Shown piece after piece: positions 1-7,867 of a stretch of DNA of 49,254 bases; position 1 is the first letter of the stretch; each line of letters starts with the position of its first letter. Origin of the DNA: Oscillospiraceae bacterium (GTDB lineage Bacteria > Bacillota > Clostridia > Oscillospirales > Oscillospiraceae); assembly GCA_017408525.1 (NCBI GenBank), contig JAFQUN010000132.1, positions 1 through 49,254 of the forward strand, read 5' to 3'. The notes beneath the pieces are model-generated. The model was not told the DNA's origin, ran no database searches, and was given only the letters and a program-made list of their open reading frames with translations. Made by a program: the position numbers and the translations under genes.

Positions 1-1
1 C

Positions 2-277
2 ACCGGATGTATCACACAGAAGAGCCCCAACCTGTGGGAGGGCCGTTACTCACCCACCTGGATCGACGGCAAAAAGCACGCCCGCAACGTCTACGCCCAC
101 ACCCGCGAGGAGTGCGAGGAGAAACTCAAGGTGCTGATCATTGAGATGAAAACCGAGCTGGCAGAACTGAAGCGGCAGAAAGCGGAGGGAACGCTGACAC
201 CGCAGGCAGTGGAGAAGAGCAAGAAGAAAGGAAAGAAGCAAACAAAGAAGACAAAGAAAAAGAGTAAGCGTAAATAA
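2..277 (+). CDS. Integrase-like (AP2/Arm-type DNA-binding) protein, 3' part only
   Basis: An open frame enters from the left edge and ends with TAA at 275-277, giving 91 visible residues. The first half (WEGRY, then DGKKHARNVYAHTREECEEKL) resembles the small three-stranded DNA-binding domain found at the N-terminus of tyrosine integrases from conjugative elements. The second half is a charged helix ending in a very lysine-rich tail. No catalytic integrase domain follows before the stop, so this is either a stand-alone DNA-binding protein or a truncated integrase. The true start lies outside the window. It converges on the minus-strand island and suggests that mobile-element DNA lies to the left. 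The family assignment is from remembered sequence pattern only. Confidence 0.5.
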   Translation, partial: TGCITQKSPNLWEGRYSPTWIDGKKHARNVYAHTREECEEKLKVLIIEMKTELAELKRQKAEGTLTPQAVEKSKKKGKKQTKKTKKKSKRK

Positions 278-283
278 AAAGAA

Positions 284-325
284 TCACCGCCATGGGTACC
301 GAGTCATTGGTACCCATGGCGGTGA
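284..325 (-). terminator. Rho-independent terminator of the island operon
   Basis: A perfect 17-bp inverted repeat (arms 284-300 and 309-325) has an 8-nt loop. Read leftward it is followed by a T-rich stretch (RC of 268-283), so it fits as terminator of the minus-strand gene ending at 385. The plus-strand tail is not T-rich, so termination of the plus-strand gene here is less clear. Confidence 0.75.
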
Positions 326-384
326 GATTGTTATGGAGCGGTGTTGGTTCTGTTAGAAGAATACCGCTCGATTTTTGTGGTAGC

Positions 385-2121
385 TTAGTGTGAATCACTT
401 ACAAAATCGAAAGGATGCCCAATACGCGACAGCATAACTCCATATTCTTTTATAATATCAATGGTGGTTAACTCGTTGAGACGGCAAATCCTTTTTACAG
501 GGAATGAAACGATGGTGTCAAAAGCATCATATTCTTTCAAATTGGGATCAATTTTGTCGAGTTTGACATAAGCCTTACAAGCATCTTCGGAAGAAACCGA
601 GGATGGATCATCCCAAAACTTTTGTAGCAATGTGCGATTAGAATGAATTTGTGCGATTCTCTCAAGGACTTTATAGAAACGTGCTTGATAATTTACGGTA
701 TACAACTCCAACTCTTTCTTAAATTCTGCGGGGTCTTTGATGCATATTGTAGCTTGTCCAGAGGCATTGAATGTGCACAAGTCCAGTATATCAAAGGGTA
801 GAATTTTAAGTGAATGGTATACAACAGTCGGCTTGCTCATTGTGTTGAAACATGACAAACAATAGGAGTACTCCCGTTTCTTTCCGTCGTCTGAAATCTC
901 GAGCAAAGTTGCTTCTGTTAGTTTGCGTTCACCATTTTTCCGCAAGTATGTATCACAAGACTGCGAGACTAACAAATAAAATGAGCCAGCGATTTCAAAA
1001 ATATCACCGGTAGCAACTTCGCAATGCTGCGAGTTAATATGCTTGTTGAAAAGTTCGATTTCACGGTACTCCTTGAGCACATCTGTTAGTTCTTTACTAT
1101 TCCCATCATTATCAACAATGACAGAACAAAGTGATTCATAATATTTGGCTTTTGTAGCAATCGCATTGTATTTTTGAGCAATTGCTCTATTATATCCATC
1201 ATAATGAAAAATTTGTACAAATCGCCCTGCAAAGTCTGTATAAGACTCACCGTTCTTCTGAACTTTGTTGAAAAAAAGAGAATTCAGTGTTTTTTGTCGG
1301 ACATACTGGATTTTAGTAGAGGCATCAGTCAGACCGTCCGATAGACAATCGCTGAAAAGTTGAAGCAGTTCATAACACGCTTTTCGTTTAAATCCCTGTG
1401 CAAGGCTTTTAGCAATTCTGTCAGTCTTGTTTTTGAGGATTCTTTGTTTATTTATGTAATAAATAAACGAGTGTGTTTCTGCTGAGCACTTTTCAGCTAA
1501 AACTCGGTCAAATTCAAGTTCGATTTCATCTTCACTCTGTTGAGAATCGGCATCAACTGCAGACAGAACATAAATGTATCTGGATACACCATCTGTTTTT
1601 TGAACCAAGTTTTCTGCCAAAGCAAGACCAGCATCAGCCGACTCTCCAGCACGCAAAAAATTTCGATCAAGCAACCAAAGAATTCCGCCATCTGTCATGC
1701 CGGCTGCTTGTACATCAAATTCATTTGCTTCTAATGTCGATGGAAATGTCAGATACTCTGTGATTTGTCCCCCACTCTTCAGCCCCTCGAGGAAAGCAAT
1801 AATTCCATCACGTTCCTCGGTGTATGTTATCCCATTTTGTTCGCAGATTTCATAACACTTTAATAACTCCGCATCTTCCAGACGATCCAAAAGCGAATGG
1901 ACAAGTGCAGAAGACTCTACTCCCATGCTCAGCATTTCGTCAATTTCATCAACATATGCAGTTTGACCACAGGAAGAAAGGAGTGCTCGAAATGGATCCA
2001 AAGAGTTACACATTTCACTGTAAACAACTGCTTCCATATCTTCTCTCTTGAGTGCAAAAAAGCAATCGTCAACACTAATAATGTATTTGATATTGTGCAT
2101 CGAAAAAAGTGTGTTAATCAT
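385..2121 (-). CDS. Atypical receiver-like protein of a putative defence signalling operon
   Basis: 578 residues, last gene of the island operon, 19 bp after the dual-ATPase gene. I recognise no full-length family, but the N-terminal ~220 residues carry scattered receiver signatures. A hydrophobic strand ends in an acidic pair (IISVDD, Asp18-Asp19). A second strand ends in an aspartate (ILWLLD, Asp152), where a phospho-acceptor would sit. A third ends in VLSA (Ser187), like the conserved Ser/Thr-Ala of receivers. About 125 mostly helical residues separate the first two strands, far more than in a normal receiver. The C-terminal ~350 residues have no motif I can name, and no DNA-binding or nuclease motif is evident. 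Next to a histidine-kinase-like protein, the likely role is phosphorylation-controlled effector or adaptor. The start ATG at 2121 has AAGGTGGG upstream; Met8 is an alternative start. The AT-rich composition marks it as acquired. Confidence 0.6.
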   Translation of the reverse strand: MINTLFSMHNIKYIISVDDCFFALKREDMEAVVYSEMCNSLDPFRALLSSCGQTAYVDEIDEMLSMGVESSALVHSLLDRLEDAELLKCYEICEQNGITYTEERDGIIAFLEGLKSGGQITEYLTFPSTLEANEFDVQAAGMTDGGILWLLDRNFLRAGESADAGLALAENLVQKTDGVSRYIYVLSAVDADSQQSEDEIELEFDRVLAEKCSAETHSFIYYINKQRILKNKTDRIAKSLAQGFKRKACYELLQLFSDCLSDGLTDASTKIQYVRQKTLNSLFFNKVQKNGESYTDFAGRFVQIFHYDGYNRAIAQKYNAIATKAKYYESLCSVIVDNDGNSKELTDVLKEYREIELFNKHINSQHCEVATGDIFEIAGSFYLLVSQSCDTYLRKNGERKLTEATLLEISDDGKKREYSYCLSCFNTMSKPTVVYHSLKILPFDILDLCTFNASGQATICIKDPAEFKKELELYTVNYQARFYKVLERIAQIHSNRTLLQKFWDDPSSVSSEDACKAYVKLDKIDPNLKEYDAFDTIVSFPVKRICRLNELTTIDIIKEYGVMLSRIGHPFDFVSDSH

Positions 2122-2140
2122 ATATTTCTACCCACCTTAA

Positions 2141-4693
2141 TCACTGCGTCACTTGCGAAACATCAATTTCAAATTTAAACAGATTGCCAAACTGATTGCG
2201 TTCATTAAGAAGCCGAATTCGCGAAGAACTATACTTAAGATTTCCGGCAGCAATATAAAGACCCAATCCGCGCCCATATTTCTTCTTGGTTTCAAAAGGA
2301 TCAAACAAGCGAGTCTCGAGATCTGAGCTAATTCCAATACCATTGTCCCAGACAACGATGATACCGCGTTCTGTTGTTGAAATGCTGTATTGCTTGTTCT
2401 CTATTAACCCTTGTTGCACAGAATAATCGAGCCAATACTCAGCGTTACTGAATAAGTTGTCAAAAACCTGATTTAGCATGCCTCTATTGAGCCGCAAATC
2501 AAAATCCACGCTGACATCTATACTGAATTCGATATTCTTGTTATTACAGCGCTCAATGTAGAATGATCTATGAGTCTCAATAAATTCCCTAAAACTAAAA
2601 ATCTGTTTTTCTGCGCGGACAAACTTCAACCCAGGATTAAAGTACGACATCTGCTTCCTGAGTGCATCCAACGAATATGTCACATAATTAATATGACGAA
2701 CTAAGCTGTCGACTGTTTGGGCAGCTCTATTATCAACAACTTGCTGGTTCTTCTGCCGGACACTCCTGATAGAAGAATCGAACTCATGAGTAAACATCTC
2801 AACAGAAAGACCTAATCCAGCAAGTTCAAAAAGATCTTGGATGCGTTCGCTCATTTTTTCGAAATCCAAATTAATTGCATCCAGTTTTCTGCTAATGGCA
2901 TTTCTTTCACTAAGAAGAAGTCGATAGTCGTCGGAAGCAGCTTGAATATACCCATAGATTTCATCCATTTTGCTAACTGTTTCGGAAGGAATAAATGGTG
3001 CATCTGCAATTAATCTTTTGGCAGTTTTGTATTCTTCGAGTGCAACATCAATGTGCGCACACTTTCCAGCAACCGAAGCATCTACCGTACGGAGGTCTTC
3101 TCTAATTTGCTCAATTGTTGGCTTGTAATTTAATACGTCAGTGCTTGGATTACCAGAAAAGGCAATTGAGTCAACAACATACCGCTTCATGGAATCGTTG
3201 AGTTTTTTTCTATTTCGGTTGATTCTCTTTACAGAACCGTCCAATATGGACTTGAATGCACGGAAATACTCGTCTTCAACAAAACCTTCTCTATTGGTTG
3301 TTTCTTTTAGCATGGAATTGGAAACACCTGTAAGATATACACAACCAATAACACTATCGTTTCTTAAATCAAAGAAATAACCTGTAGTTTTTGAAGAAGA
3401 TGACAAACCCAACCAGTCACCGCCATCACCATCGCCAAAGCCTTGAATGACAAATCCATCTCTGACTACTTTAATTCCGTGGTAGCGTGAAACAAAATCA
3501 CGATACTCGTCTCGTTCAATGAGTCTACTATAGCTTATATTGTCATACAGATAGTCCAAAAGTTTCTGGTCTAAGGAATACTCATATATTTCGCATTCAA
3601 AAGTGCCTGGATCAATAGAAACAGATTTTTTTATTTCGCGTGAATCAGATTCATCAGCGGATATAGGAGTCACAATGTCAGGGAAAGCGCAAGAGTCTTC
3701 ACAAATTAGGGATATTCCTTCTTGGAAATATGTGCTTACATTGGGGAATTCCTTGTTGTAAGTCTGCAGGAAATCCCTGACTGCGGTTTCGCTCAGTGTA
3801 AACTCGCCAGACATGACTCTGGACAGCACTTCACGGTTATAGAAAAAAGAGTTTTTGAACTCAGAAACAATGGCAGCTGTTCCCAGGCTATACTTGATTG
3901 TGTGTTTGGCTCGCGCAGATGAAAGTAGTTCGTCAAAAACCTTATTTTCGGTGTCGATAGGCTGACCGTTGATCTGAGCAGCAACATGGAAACTACTTTT
4001 CTTGCTACGAAACGGGGAAACAATCTTGTTTATACTGTTTGTGAGCAAACTGATTTGTTCTGTTTCTCCCCACATTTCAGGATTAATAAGATCTTTGATA
4101 ATAATTTTGGTATACGATTTTTGAGAGACAACATCTTGTTTTTCGATAGTGACCGGAATCTGGTCAATCGTTGTATTTTTCAAAAAGTCTCCCCATGGAA
4201 TTATCACACGATATTCAACATTCGAATCAGCAGCCTTGGTCGTCATTTGCATATACCGACCAAGTTTTTGAACCGAAAGTCGCCCCAAACCCTTATCACC
4301 CAGAGGATAACGATGGTATTTGGGGGTTGTTTTTTGCTCTTTCTTCATTTTCTTCTTGGGCGAATTTGAAAGAGTAAGCCATCCGTTTACAATTGTGGTT
4401 AAATCCATACCACAACCATTGTCTGATAATTCAATACATCCTTTGCATTCTTTGCCATCGATTTCCTCAATATAATCCGAACGAATGGAAAGCGTGCAAA
4501 CAGTTGCATCCGCATCGTAGGTATTTTTAATAAGCTCAGATAATGCAGTTATTTCATCGGCAATGAGGGATTCGCCGAGCTTGTAAATTAGAGAAGCATG
4601 TACACGGAACGATGCACTCTTACTGTCAAAATCTCTTACTGATGATTCCAGATAATCAGAATCGCGATCAAACAGGGTGAGCTGGCTATTCAT
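2141..4693 (-). CDS. Dual GHKL ATPase: Hsp90/MORC-like ATPase fused to a histidine-kinase core
   Basis: 850 residues. The N-terminal ATPase shows an N box (SELIKNTYDADA, near residue 52-63), a G1 box (DNGCGMD, near 91) and a G2 box (GDKGLGRLS, near 132), the pattern of Hsp90/MORC-type GHKL domains. Near residue 636 a helix with THEF resembles a histidine-kinase H box. It is followed by a second ATPase with N box (NQVFDNLFSNAEYW, near 741), G1 (DNGIG, near 783), an F-box-like LFDPFE and G2 (GRGLGLYIA). So one chain holds two ATP sites plus a candidate phospho-histidine. No membrane segments are seen, so it is probably cytoplasmic. Start: ATG 4693 has AAGGAGT 10 nt upstream; an upstream in-frame GTG (4705) lies on that ribosome site. 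It overlaps the methyltransferase gene by 8 nt, implying translational coupling. Likely the sensor of the island. Confidence 0.8.
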   Translation of the reverse strand: MNSQLTLFDRDSDYLESSVRDFDSKSASFRVHASLIYKLGESLIADEITALSELIKNTYDADATVCTLSIRSDYIEEIDGKECKGCIELSDNGCGMDLTTIVNGWLTLSNSPKKKMKKEQKTTPKYHRYPLGDKGLGRLSVQKLGRYMQMTTKAADSNVEYRVIIPWGDFLKNTTIDQIPVTIEKQDVVSQKSYTKIIIKDLINPEMWGETEQISLLTNSINKIVSPFRSKKSSFHVAAQINGQPIDTENKVFDELLSSARAKHTIKYSLGTAAIVSEFKNSFFYNREVLSRVMSGEFTLSETAVRDFLQTYNKEFPNVSTYFQEGISLICEDSCAFPDIVTPISADESDSREIKKSVSIDPGTFECEIYEYSLDQKLLDYLYDNISYSRLIERDEYRDFVSRYHGIKVVRDGFVIQGFGDGDGGDWLGLSSSSKTTGYFFDLRNDSVIGCVYLTGVSNSMLKETTNREGFVEDEYFRAFKSILDGSVKRINRNRKKLNDSMKRYVVDSIAFSGNPSTDVLNYKPTIEQIREDLRTVDASVAGKCAHIDVALEEYKTAKRLIADAPFIPSETVSKMDEIYGYIQAASDDYRLLLSERNAISRKLDAINLDFEKMSERIQDLFELAGLGLSVEMFTHEFDSSIRSVRQKNQQVVDNRAAQTVDSLVRHINYVTYSLDALRKQMSYFNPGLKFVRAEKQIFSFREFIETHRSFYIERCNNKNIEFSIDVSVDFDLRLNRGMLNQVFDNLFSNAEYWLDYSVQQGLIENKQYSISTTERGIIVVWDNGIGISSDLETRLFDPFETKKKYGRGLGLYIAAGNLKYSSSRIRLLNERNQFGNLFKFEIDVSQVTQ

Positions 4694-6062
4694 TGTCGGA
4701 ATCACTCCTTACGAAAATCAGAATATGCTCTCTTGTCATTGTGCTCTGCAACCCTTTTTCTTCCCCTTGGTATCCATTCAACTTTGGCATGCGCTTGTTC
4801 AGTATCTGCCGGGTGAAGCTGGTTAATAGTTGCATATGATAAGGTTCGCATAGCTCGATCATTATTTTGTTCATGAATATTTCTTGCTTGGCAACTTTAC
4901 GATTTCCGAGCGTCCACACAGAGATTGCATCTGGTTTCATTTTCCTGGATAGTGCGTCGAGAAACCTATCATAATCACTATAAAATGCAATTATTTTGTT
5001 GCTCTGTTGTGATGCAAGATTATTTATTTGCTCCAATTGAGCTTTTAATGTTTCTGATTTTTTGACAACTTTTTTTCTTGCAGGTGTCAGCGCTTTGTTT
5101 GAACTTTTTCCACCGAGAGACTGGTTGTCAATTTCATATAATGTAGCAAGTAGTGCATCATCTACCGCTTCGTCTATATCTTGATAATTAATCCATCGAA
5201 GAGGCATGATTGAATACTGACCATACGAAACCGTTGTATGGTTATCTCCATATGGAGGTGAAGTAAATACTAAACTGTATTTTTGTTTCGAATGGTTGAG
5301 AAAGGCTATAGAATCACCCAAAATGATTTTAACCTGACCTTTGTATGCTAAGCCATCCTTTTTCAAATGACCTCGTTTTCTAAGTTCAGAATAGAACTCA
5401 TTGTATTTACTGATATTGTATTGAAGGGTGGATTTAAATAAGTCAATAGCATCGACAGCATACGCATCAATGTCTTTCTGTTCTTTAATATGTAGCTTAT
5501 ATGTACAATCGCGAGAATTTGATACAATTCTTACAACCTCACAAAAAGATGCCCAAAAGAACCGCCGATAGTCAACGGTCTCTTCTGTAATAATACCTGC
5601 ACGAATTCTGCTCAAATCAGAAATCGCTTGTTTCGTAAACCACTTATTTATACCATCAAATTGGTGTAGAGGGGTTTTGTCATGAATGGTAATCCATGTG
5701 AAAAGCTGTGAGGTTTTCTCTTGTAATGTTTTGGGGTTTAAGATCGTTGTTTTCGCTTTGCATAGTAGAATGGCAAGTGGGTTTACATCAATGCCCACGA
5801 TATTCAATCCTCTAAGCATTCCTTCTACTAAGATTGTTCCAGACCCGGCAAAAGGATCCAAGAGACGAAGAGATGTATCTTGCAGGTGTTCCAAACACAC
5901 ATCCAACATTTCGCGTTGCATCTTAGGAACCATCATAGCAGGATAGGTGCAAAAGCCATGAACATAATCACGTTCACTATTGTTATTGCCTCTATAATCC
6001 CAATGGTTTTCAGACTCCAAAGTTAGGCTATTAAATTTTTCTTTTAATGCTGATATACTCAT
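4686..6062 (-). CDS. DNA methyltransferase (N4-cytosine or N6-adenine type)
   Basis: 458 residues. The AdoMet-binding motif I is DPFAGSGT (near residue 69-76), followed by GIDVNP. The catalytic motif IV is TSPPYGD (near 267-273); the SPPY form is typical of exocyclic-amino methylases, often m4C. The ~190 residues between the motifs leave room for a target-recognition region. Its role would be to modify host DNA and so define self. No cognate restriction endonuclease gene is present, so either it is an orphan or the neighbouring ATPase/receiver pair supplies the restricting activity. It starts 9 bp after the xre gene with GTGAGG upstream and ends in TAG inside the start of the next gene. Confidence 0.88.
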   Translation of the reverse strand: MSISALKEKFNSLTLESENHWDYRGNNNSERDYVHGFCTYPAMMVPKMQREMLDVCLEHLQDTSLRLLDPFAGSGTILVEGMLRGLNIVGIDVNPLAILLCKAKTTILNPKTLQEKTSQLFTWITIHDKTPLHQFDGINKWFTKQAISDLSRIRAGIITEETVDYRRFFWASFCEVVRIVSNSRDCTYKLHIKEQKDIDAYAVDAIDLFKSTLQYNISKYNEFYSELRKRGHLKKDGLAYKGQVKIILGDSIAFLNHSKQKYSLVFTSPPYGDNHTTVSYGQYSIMPLRWINYQDIDEAVDDALLATLYEIDNQSLGGKSSNKALTPARKKVVKKSETLKAQLEQINNLASQQSNKIIAFYSDYDRFLDALSRKMKPDAISVWTLGNRKVAKQEIFMNKIMIELCEPYHMQLLTSFTRQILNKRMPKLNGYQGEEKGLQSTMTREHILIFVRSDSDNE

Positions 6063-6071
6063 ATTTTTGCC

Positions 6072-6308
6072 TCACTTTATATCGGTGCTGATTTCATTGG
6101 GCGTATCGACGAAAAGAAGGTATGCGTCTATTTCGAGTGCATCCGCGATTTTCTCGATATTGTCAAGCGCAATGCTACGTTTGCCGCGCTCAAGTGCACT
6201 AATGTACGTTCTATGAAGGCCGGCCTTATTCGCAAACGCTTCTTGCGACAGACCGGATGCATTCCTATATTTGCGCAAGTTATTGGAAAATACCTGGAGT
6301 AATCGCAT
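6072..6308 (-). CDS. Xre-family helix-turn-helix regulator (controller-protein type)
   Basis: 78 residues, almost entirely one Cro/C1-type helix-turn-helix domain: SQEAFANKAGLHRTYISALERGKR (residues ~21-44) is the two-helix DNA-binding unit. This size and position, first in an operon with a methyltransferase, match the C proteins of restriction-modification systems, which autoregulate to delay toxic activity until DNA is modified. Directly upstream are tandem 12-bp repeats overlapping its own promoter, the expected operator. The ribosome site is GAGGTGG, ~7 nt before the ATG at 6308. Confidence 0.88.
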   Translation of the reverse strand: MRLLQVFSNNLRKYRNASGLSQEAFANKAGLHRTYISALERGKRSIALDNIEKIADALEIDAYLLFVDTPNEISTDIK

Positions 6309-6328
6309 AGATATACCACCTCATAATA

Positions 6329-6369
6329 AGTATATCCTTTTTCATACAATAAGTCAACATACAATAAGT
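6329..6369 (-). promoter_or_regulatory. Island promoter with tandem operator repeats
   Basis: Minus-strand promoter TTGACT (6352-6357) - 17 bp - TATACT (6329-6334). Two perfect direct repeats of CATACAATAAGT (plus-strand reading) lie at 6343-6354 and 6358-6369 with a 15-bp period, over and just upstream of the -35 box. A shortened third copy (CATAATAAGT, 6322-6331) overlaps the -10 box. This is a plausible self-repression or activation site for the Xre protein. Confidence 0.75.
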
Positions 6370-6423
6370 TTCAAGGGGGGTATGTCAGAAAACCTCCTCG
6401 ACAATTCAACCCCTGCGCCGCAA

Positions 6424-6467
6424 TAAACAAAGAAAACGCCCCCAGGAGCGATGCTCCTGGGGGCGTT
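6424..6467 (-). terminator. Terminator of tRNA-Pro
   Basis: A 15-bp inverted repeat (6435-6449 and 6453-6467, loop GAT) is followed leftward by a T-rich run. Its first arm begins at the terminal A of the encoded CCA, so processing and termination signals abut with no spacer. Confidence 0.85.
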
Positions 6468-6542
6468 GGTCCGAGTGACACGATTCGAACGTGCGATCTC
6501 CACATCCCAAATGTGGCGCGGTACCAACTCCGCTACACCCGG
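6467..6542 (-). tRNA. tRNA-Pro (anticodon TGG), CCA encoded
   Basis: A 76-nt cloverleaf on the minus strand. The acceptor stem CCGGGTG pairs with CACTCGG (one G-T). The anticodon arm is CCACA-TTTGGGA-TGTGG, which places TGG at positions 34-36. The T loop is TTCGAAT, the discriminator is A, and CCA is encoded. A promoter lies upstream and a strong terminator follows directly. It marks the border of the AT-rich island. Confidence 0.93.
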
Positions 6543-6558
6543 ATATTCAATTTTTGCC

Positions 6559-6587
6559 ATTATACCACGCTGGGGGCGAAAATCAAA
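6559..6587 (-). promoter_or_regulatory. tRNA-Pro promoter
   Basis: Minus-strand TTTGAT (6582-6587) - 17 bp - TATAAT (6559-6564), 16 bp upstream of the tRNA 5' end. Confidence 0.7.
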
Positions 6588-6727
6588 GATGTTCCTGTCT
6601 GTGGTCATTCCTGTGGTCAGGGCCGCTTTTCAGCCCGGTTTTACAAACCAGCGAAATCCCGCTTACGCCCGTGTTGCAAGGCTTTCCGGGCTTCGGCTTT
6701 TACCATCGTGGATGGCGTCAGGACCAC
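6588..6727. other. Remnant between two tRNA-Pro copies, probable integration scar
   Basis: No convincing gene. Two direct copies of CTGTGGTCA lie at 6599-6607 and 6611-6619 (12-bp period). Read leftward from the broken tRNA, a short open stretch without a start of its own continues to a stop near 6640. This is what is left when an element integrates at a tRNA and is then mostly lost. Within 6543-6879 I otherwise see only promoters and tRNA sequence. Confidence 0.4.
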
Positions 6728-6765
6728 TCCCAAAGCAGGCGCGCTACCAACTGCGCTACACCCGG
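6728..6765 (-). pseudogene. Broken second tRNA-Pro: 5' half only
   Basis: Reading leftward from 6765, CCGGGTG, the D arm and the anticodon stem-loop up to TTTGGGA match tRNA-Pro(TGG). Homology then stops exactly after the anticodon loop (6728). The expected 3' stem strand GCAGG is replaced by GTGGT, and no T arm or acceptor 3' strand follows. It retains its own promoter (TTGCAG 6808-6813, 17 bp, TATAAT 6785-6790). Its anticodon stem differs from the intact copy, so these were once two distinct tandem genes. Breakage at the anticodon loop is a typical integrase crossover position. Confidence 0.8.
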
Positions 6766-6879
6766 TTATTTTCATGCGCGGACAATTATACCTGATTTAT
6801 ATGCGCACTGCAAGCCTTTTCTGTTGCAGCAGGAAAGACTTGCAGTGTTTTTAAGCATATCCCACCGGAAATTTCCGCA

Positions 6880-7374
6880 TCAATGTCTGCCGCATTCGCC
6901 CGTTGTGCCGCGTAAAATTTCAACACCGTGGCGCAGGGCGGGGAGGACGGCGCCGATGCACTCGCGCGCGGCCTTTTCACTGCCCGGGCAGTTGACGATG
7001 AGCGTGCCGCCGCGAAGACCGGACACCTCGCGTGAGAGGCAGCCCATCGGTGTCACGCGCATCGACGCTGCGCGCATTGCCTCGGCAATGCCGGGCGCTT
7101 CGCGTTCAATGACAGCGCGTGTCGCCTCGGGCGTGCGGTCACGCTGTGAAAATCCCGTGCCGCCTGTCGTGACAACAAGGCACACGCCGCGCGCGTCGGC
7201 ACAGTCGACCAGCGCGCGCTCGATCATCTGCGGCTCATCGGGAAGGATCTCGGTGTGAACGATCTGCCACCCCTCGTCTTCCAGTATCGCGCACAGCGCG
7301 GGACCGGATGTATCGACCCGCGTTCCGGCGTAGCCCTTGTCGCTGATGGTGAGAACGGCTGCTGTGTACTCCAT
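6880..7374 (-). CDS. mogA: Molybdopterin adenylyltransferase (MogA/MoaB family)
   Basis: 164 residues, a single molybdopterin-binding domain. TISDKG near the N-terminus and the TTGGTGFSQRDRTPEAT stretch are the family signatures. MogA-type enzymes adenylylate molybdopterin before molybdenum insertion; MoaB proteins are close relatives, so the symbol is provisional. The ATG at 7374 is chosen because AAGGAAGGACG precedes it by about 6 nt and it follows the moaC stop by 1 nt. A longer frame to 7395 would start inside moaC. Last gene of moaA-moaC-mogA. Confidence 0.88.
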   Translation of the reverse strand: MEYTAAVLTISDKGYAGTRVDTSGPALCAILEDEGWQIVHTEILPDEPQMIERALVDCADARGVCLVVTTGGTGFSQRDRTPEATRAVIEREAPGIAEAMRAASMRVTPMGCLSREVSGLRGGTLIVNCPGSEKAARECIGAVLPALRHGVEILRGTTGECGRH

Positions 7375-7375
7375 A

Positions 7376-7858
7376 TCAAACGTCCTTCCTTTCAAATGTG
7401 CCCGACTTGCCGCCGCTTTTGCGAAGCAAACACACGCGCTCGATCACGATGTCGCGCTGGACCGCCTTGCACATGTCGTACACCGTGAGTGCGGCGACGG
7501 ATGCGGCGGTCAGTGCTTCCATCTCAACGCCTGTGGGACCGACGCACTCCGCTGTTGCAAGGATGTCCACGGCGCATTCGTCCGCGTTGAGGTGCAGCTC
7601 CACGGAAACACCGCTTAAGGGCAGATTGTGGCACAGGGGGATGAGGTCGCTTGTGCGCTTTGCACCGAAGATACCGGCAAGCTGCGCCGTCGAGAGAACG
7701 TCGCCCTTTTTTGTGCCGCCCGTTTCGATCAGGCGGTATGTTTCCCTGTTCACGCGCACACGCGCCATCGCCGTCGCGCTGCGGCGCGTTGCGTCCTTCG
7801 CGCCGACGTCGACCATGCGGGCGCGCCCGCCCTCGTCAAAATGCGTAAAATCATTCAT
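7376..7858 (-). CDS. moaC: Cyclic pyranopterin monophosphate synthase MoaC
   Basis: 160 residues, full family length. It forms cyclic pyranopterin monophosphate from the MoaA product in molybdenum cofactor synthesis. Family blocks are all present: MVDVGAKDATRRSA near the N-terminus, LIPLCHNLPL in the middle and GVEMEALTAASVAALTVYDMCKA, which holds the catalytic region. It starts 9 bp after moaA, so the two are co-transcribed. Confidence 0.96.
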   Translation of the reverse strand: MNDFTHFDEGGRARMVDVGAKDATRRSATAMARVRVNRETYRLIETGGTKKGDVLSTAQLAGIFGAKRTSDLIPLCHNLPLSGVSVELHLNADECAVDILATAECVGPTGVEMEALTAASVAALTVYDMCKAVQRDIVIERVCLLRKSGGKSGTFERKDV

Positions 7859-7867
7859 AATGTGTTC

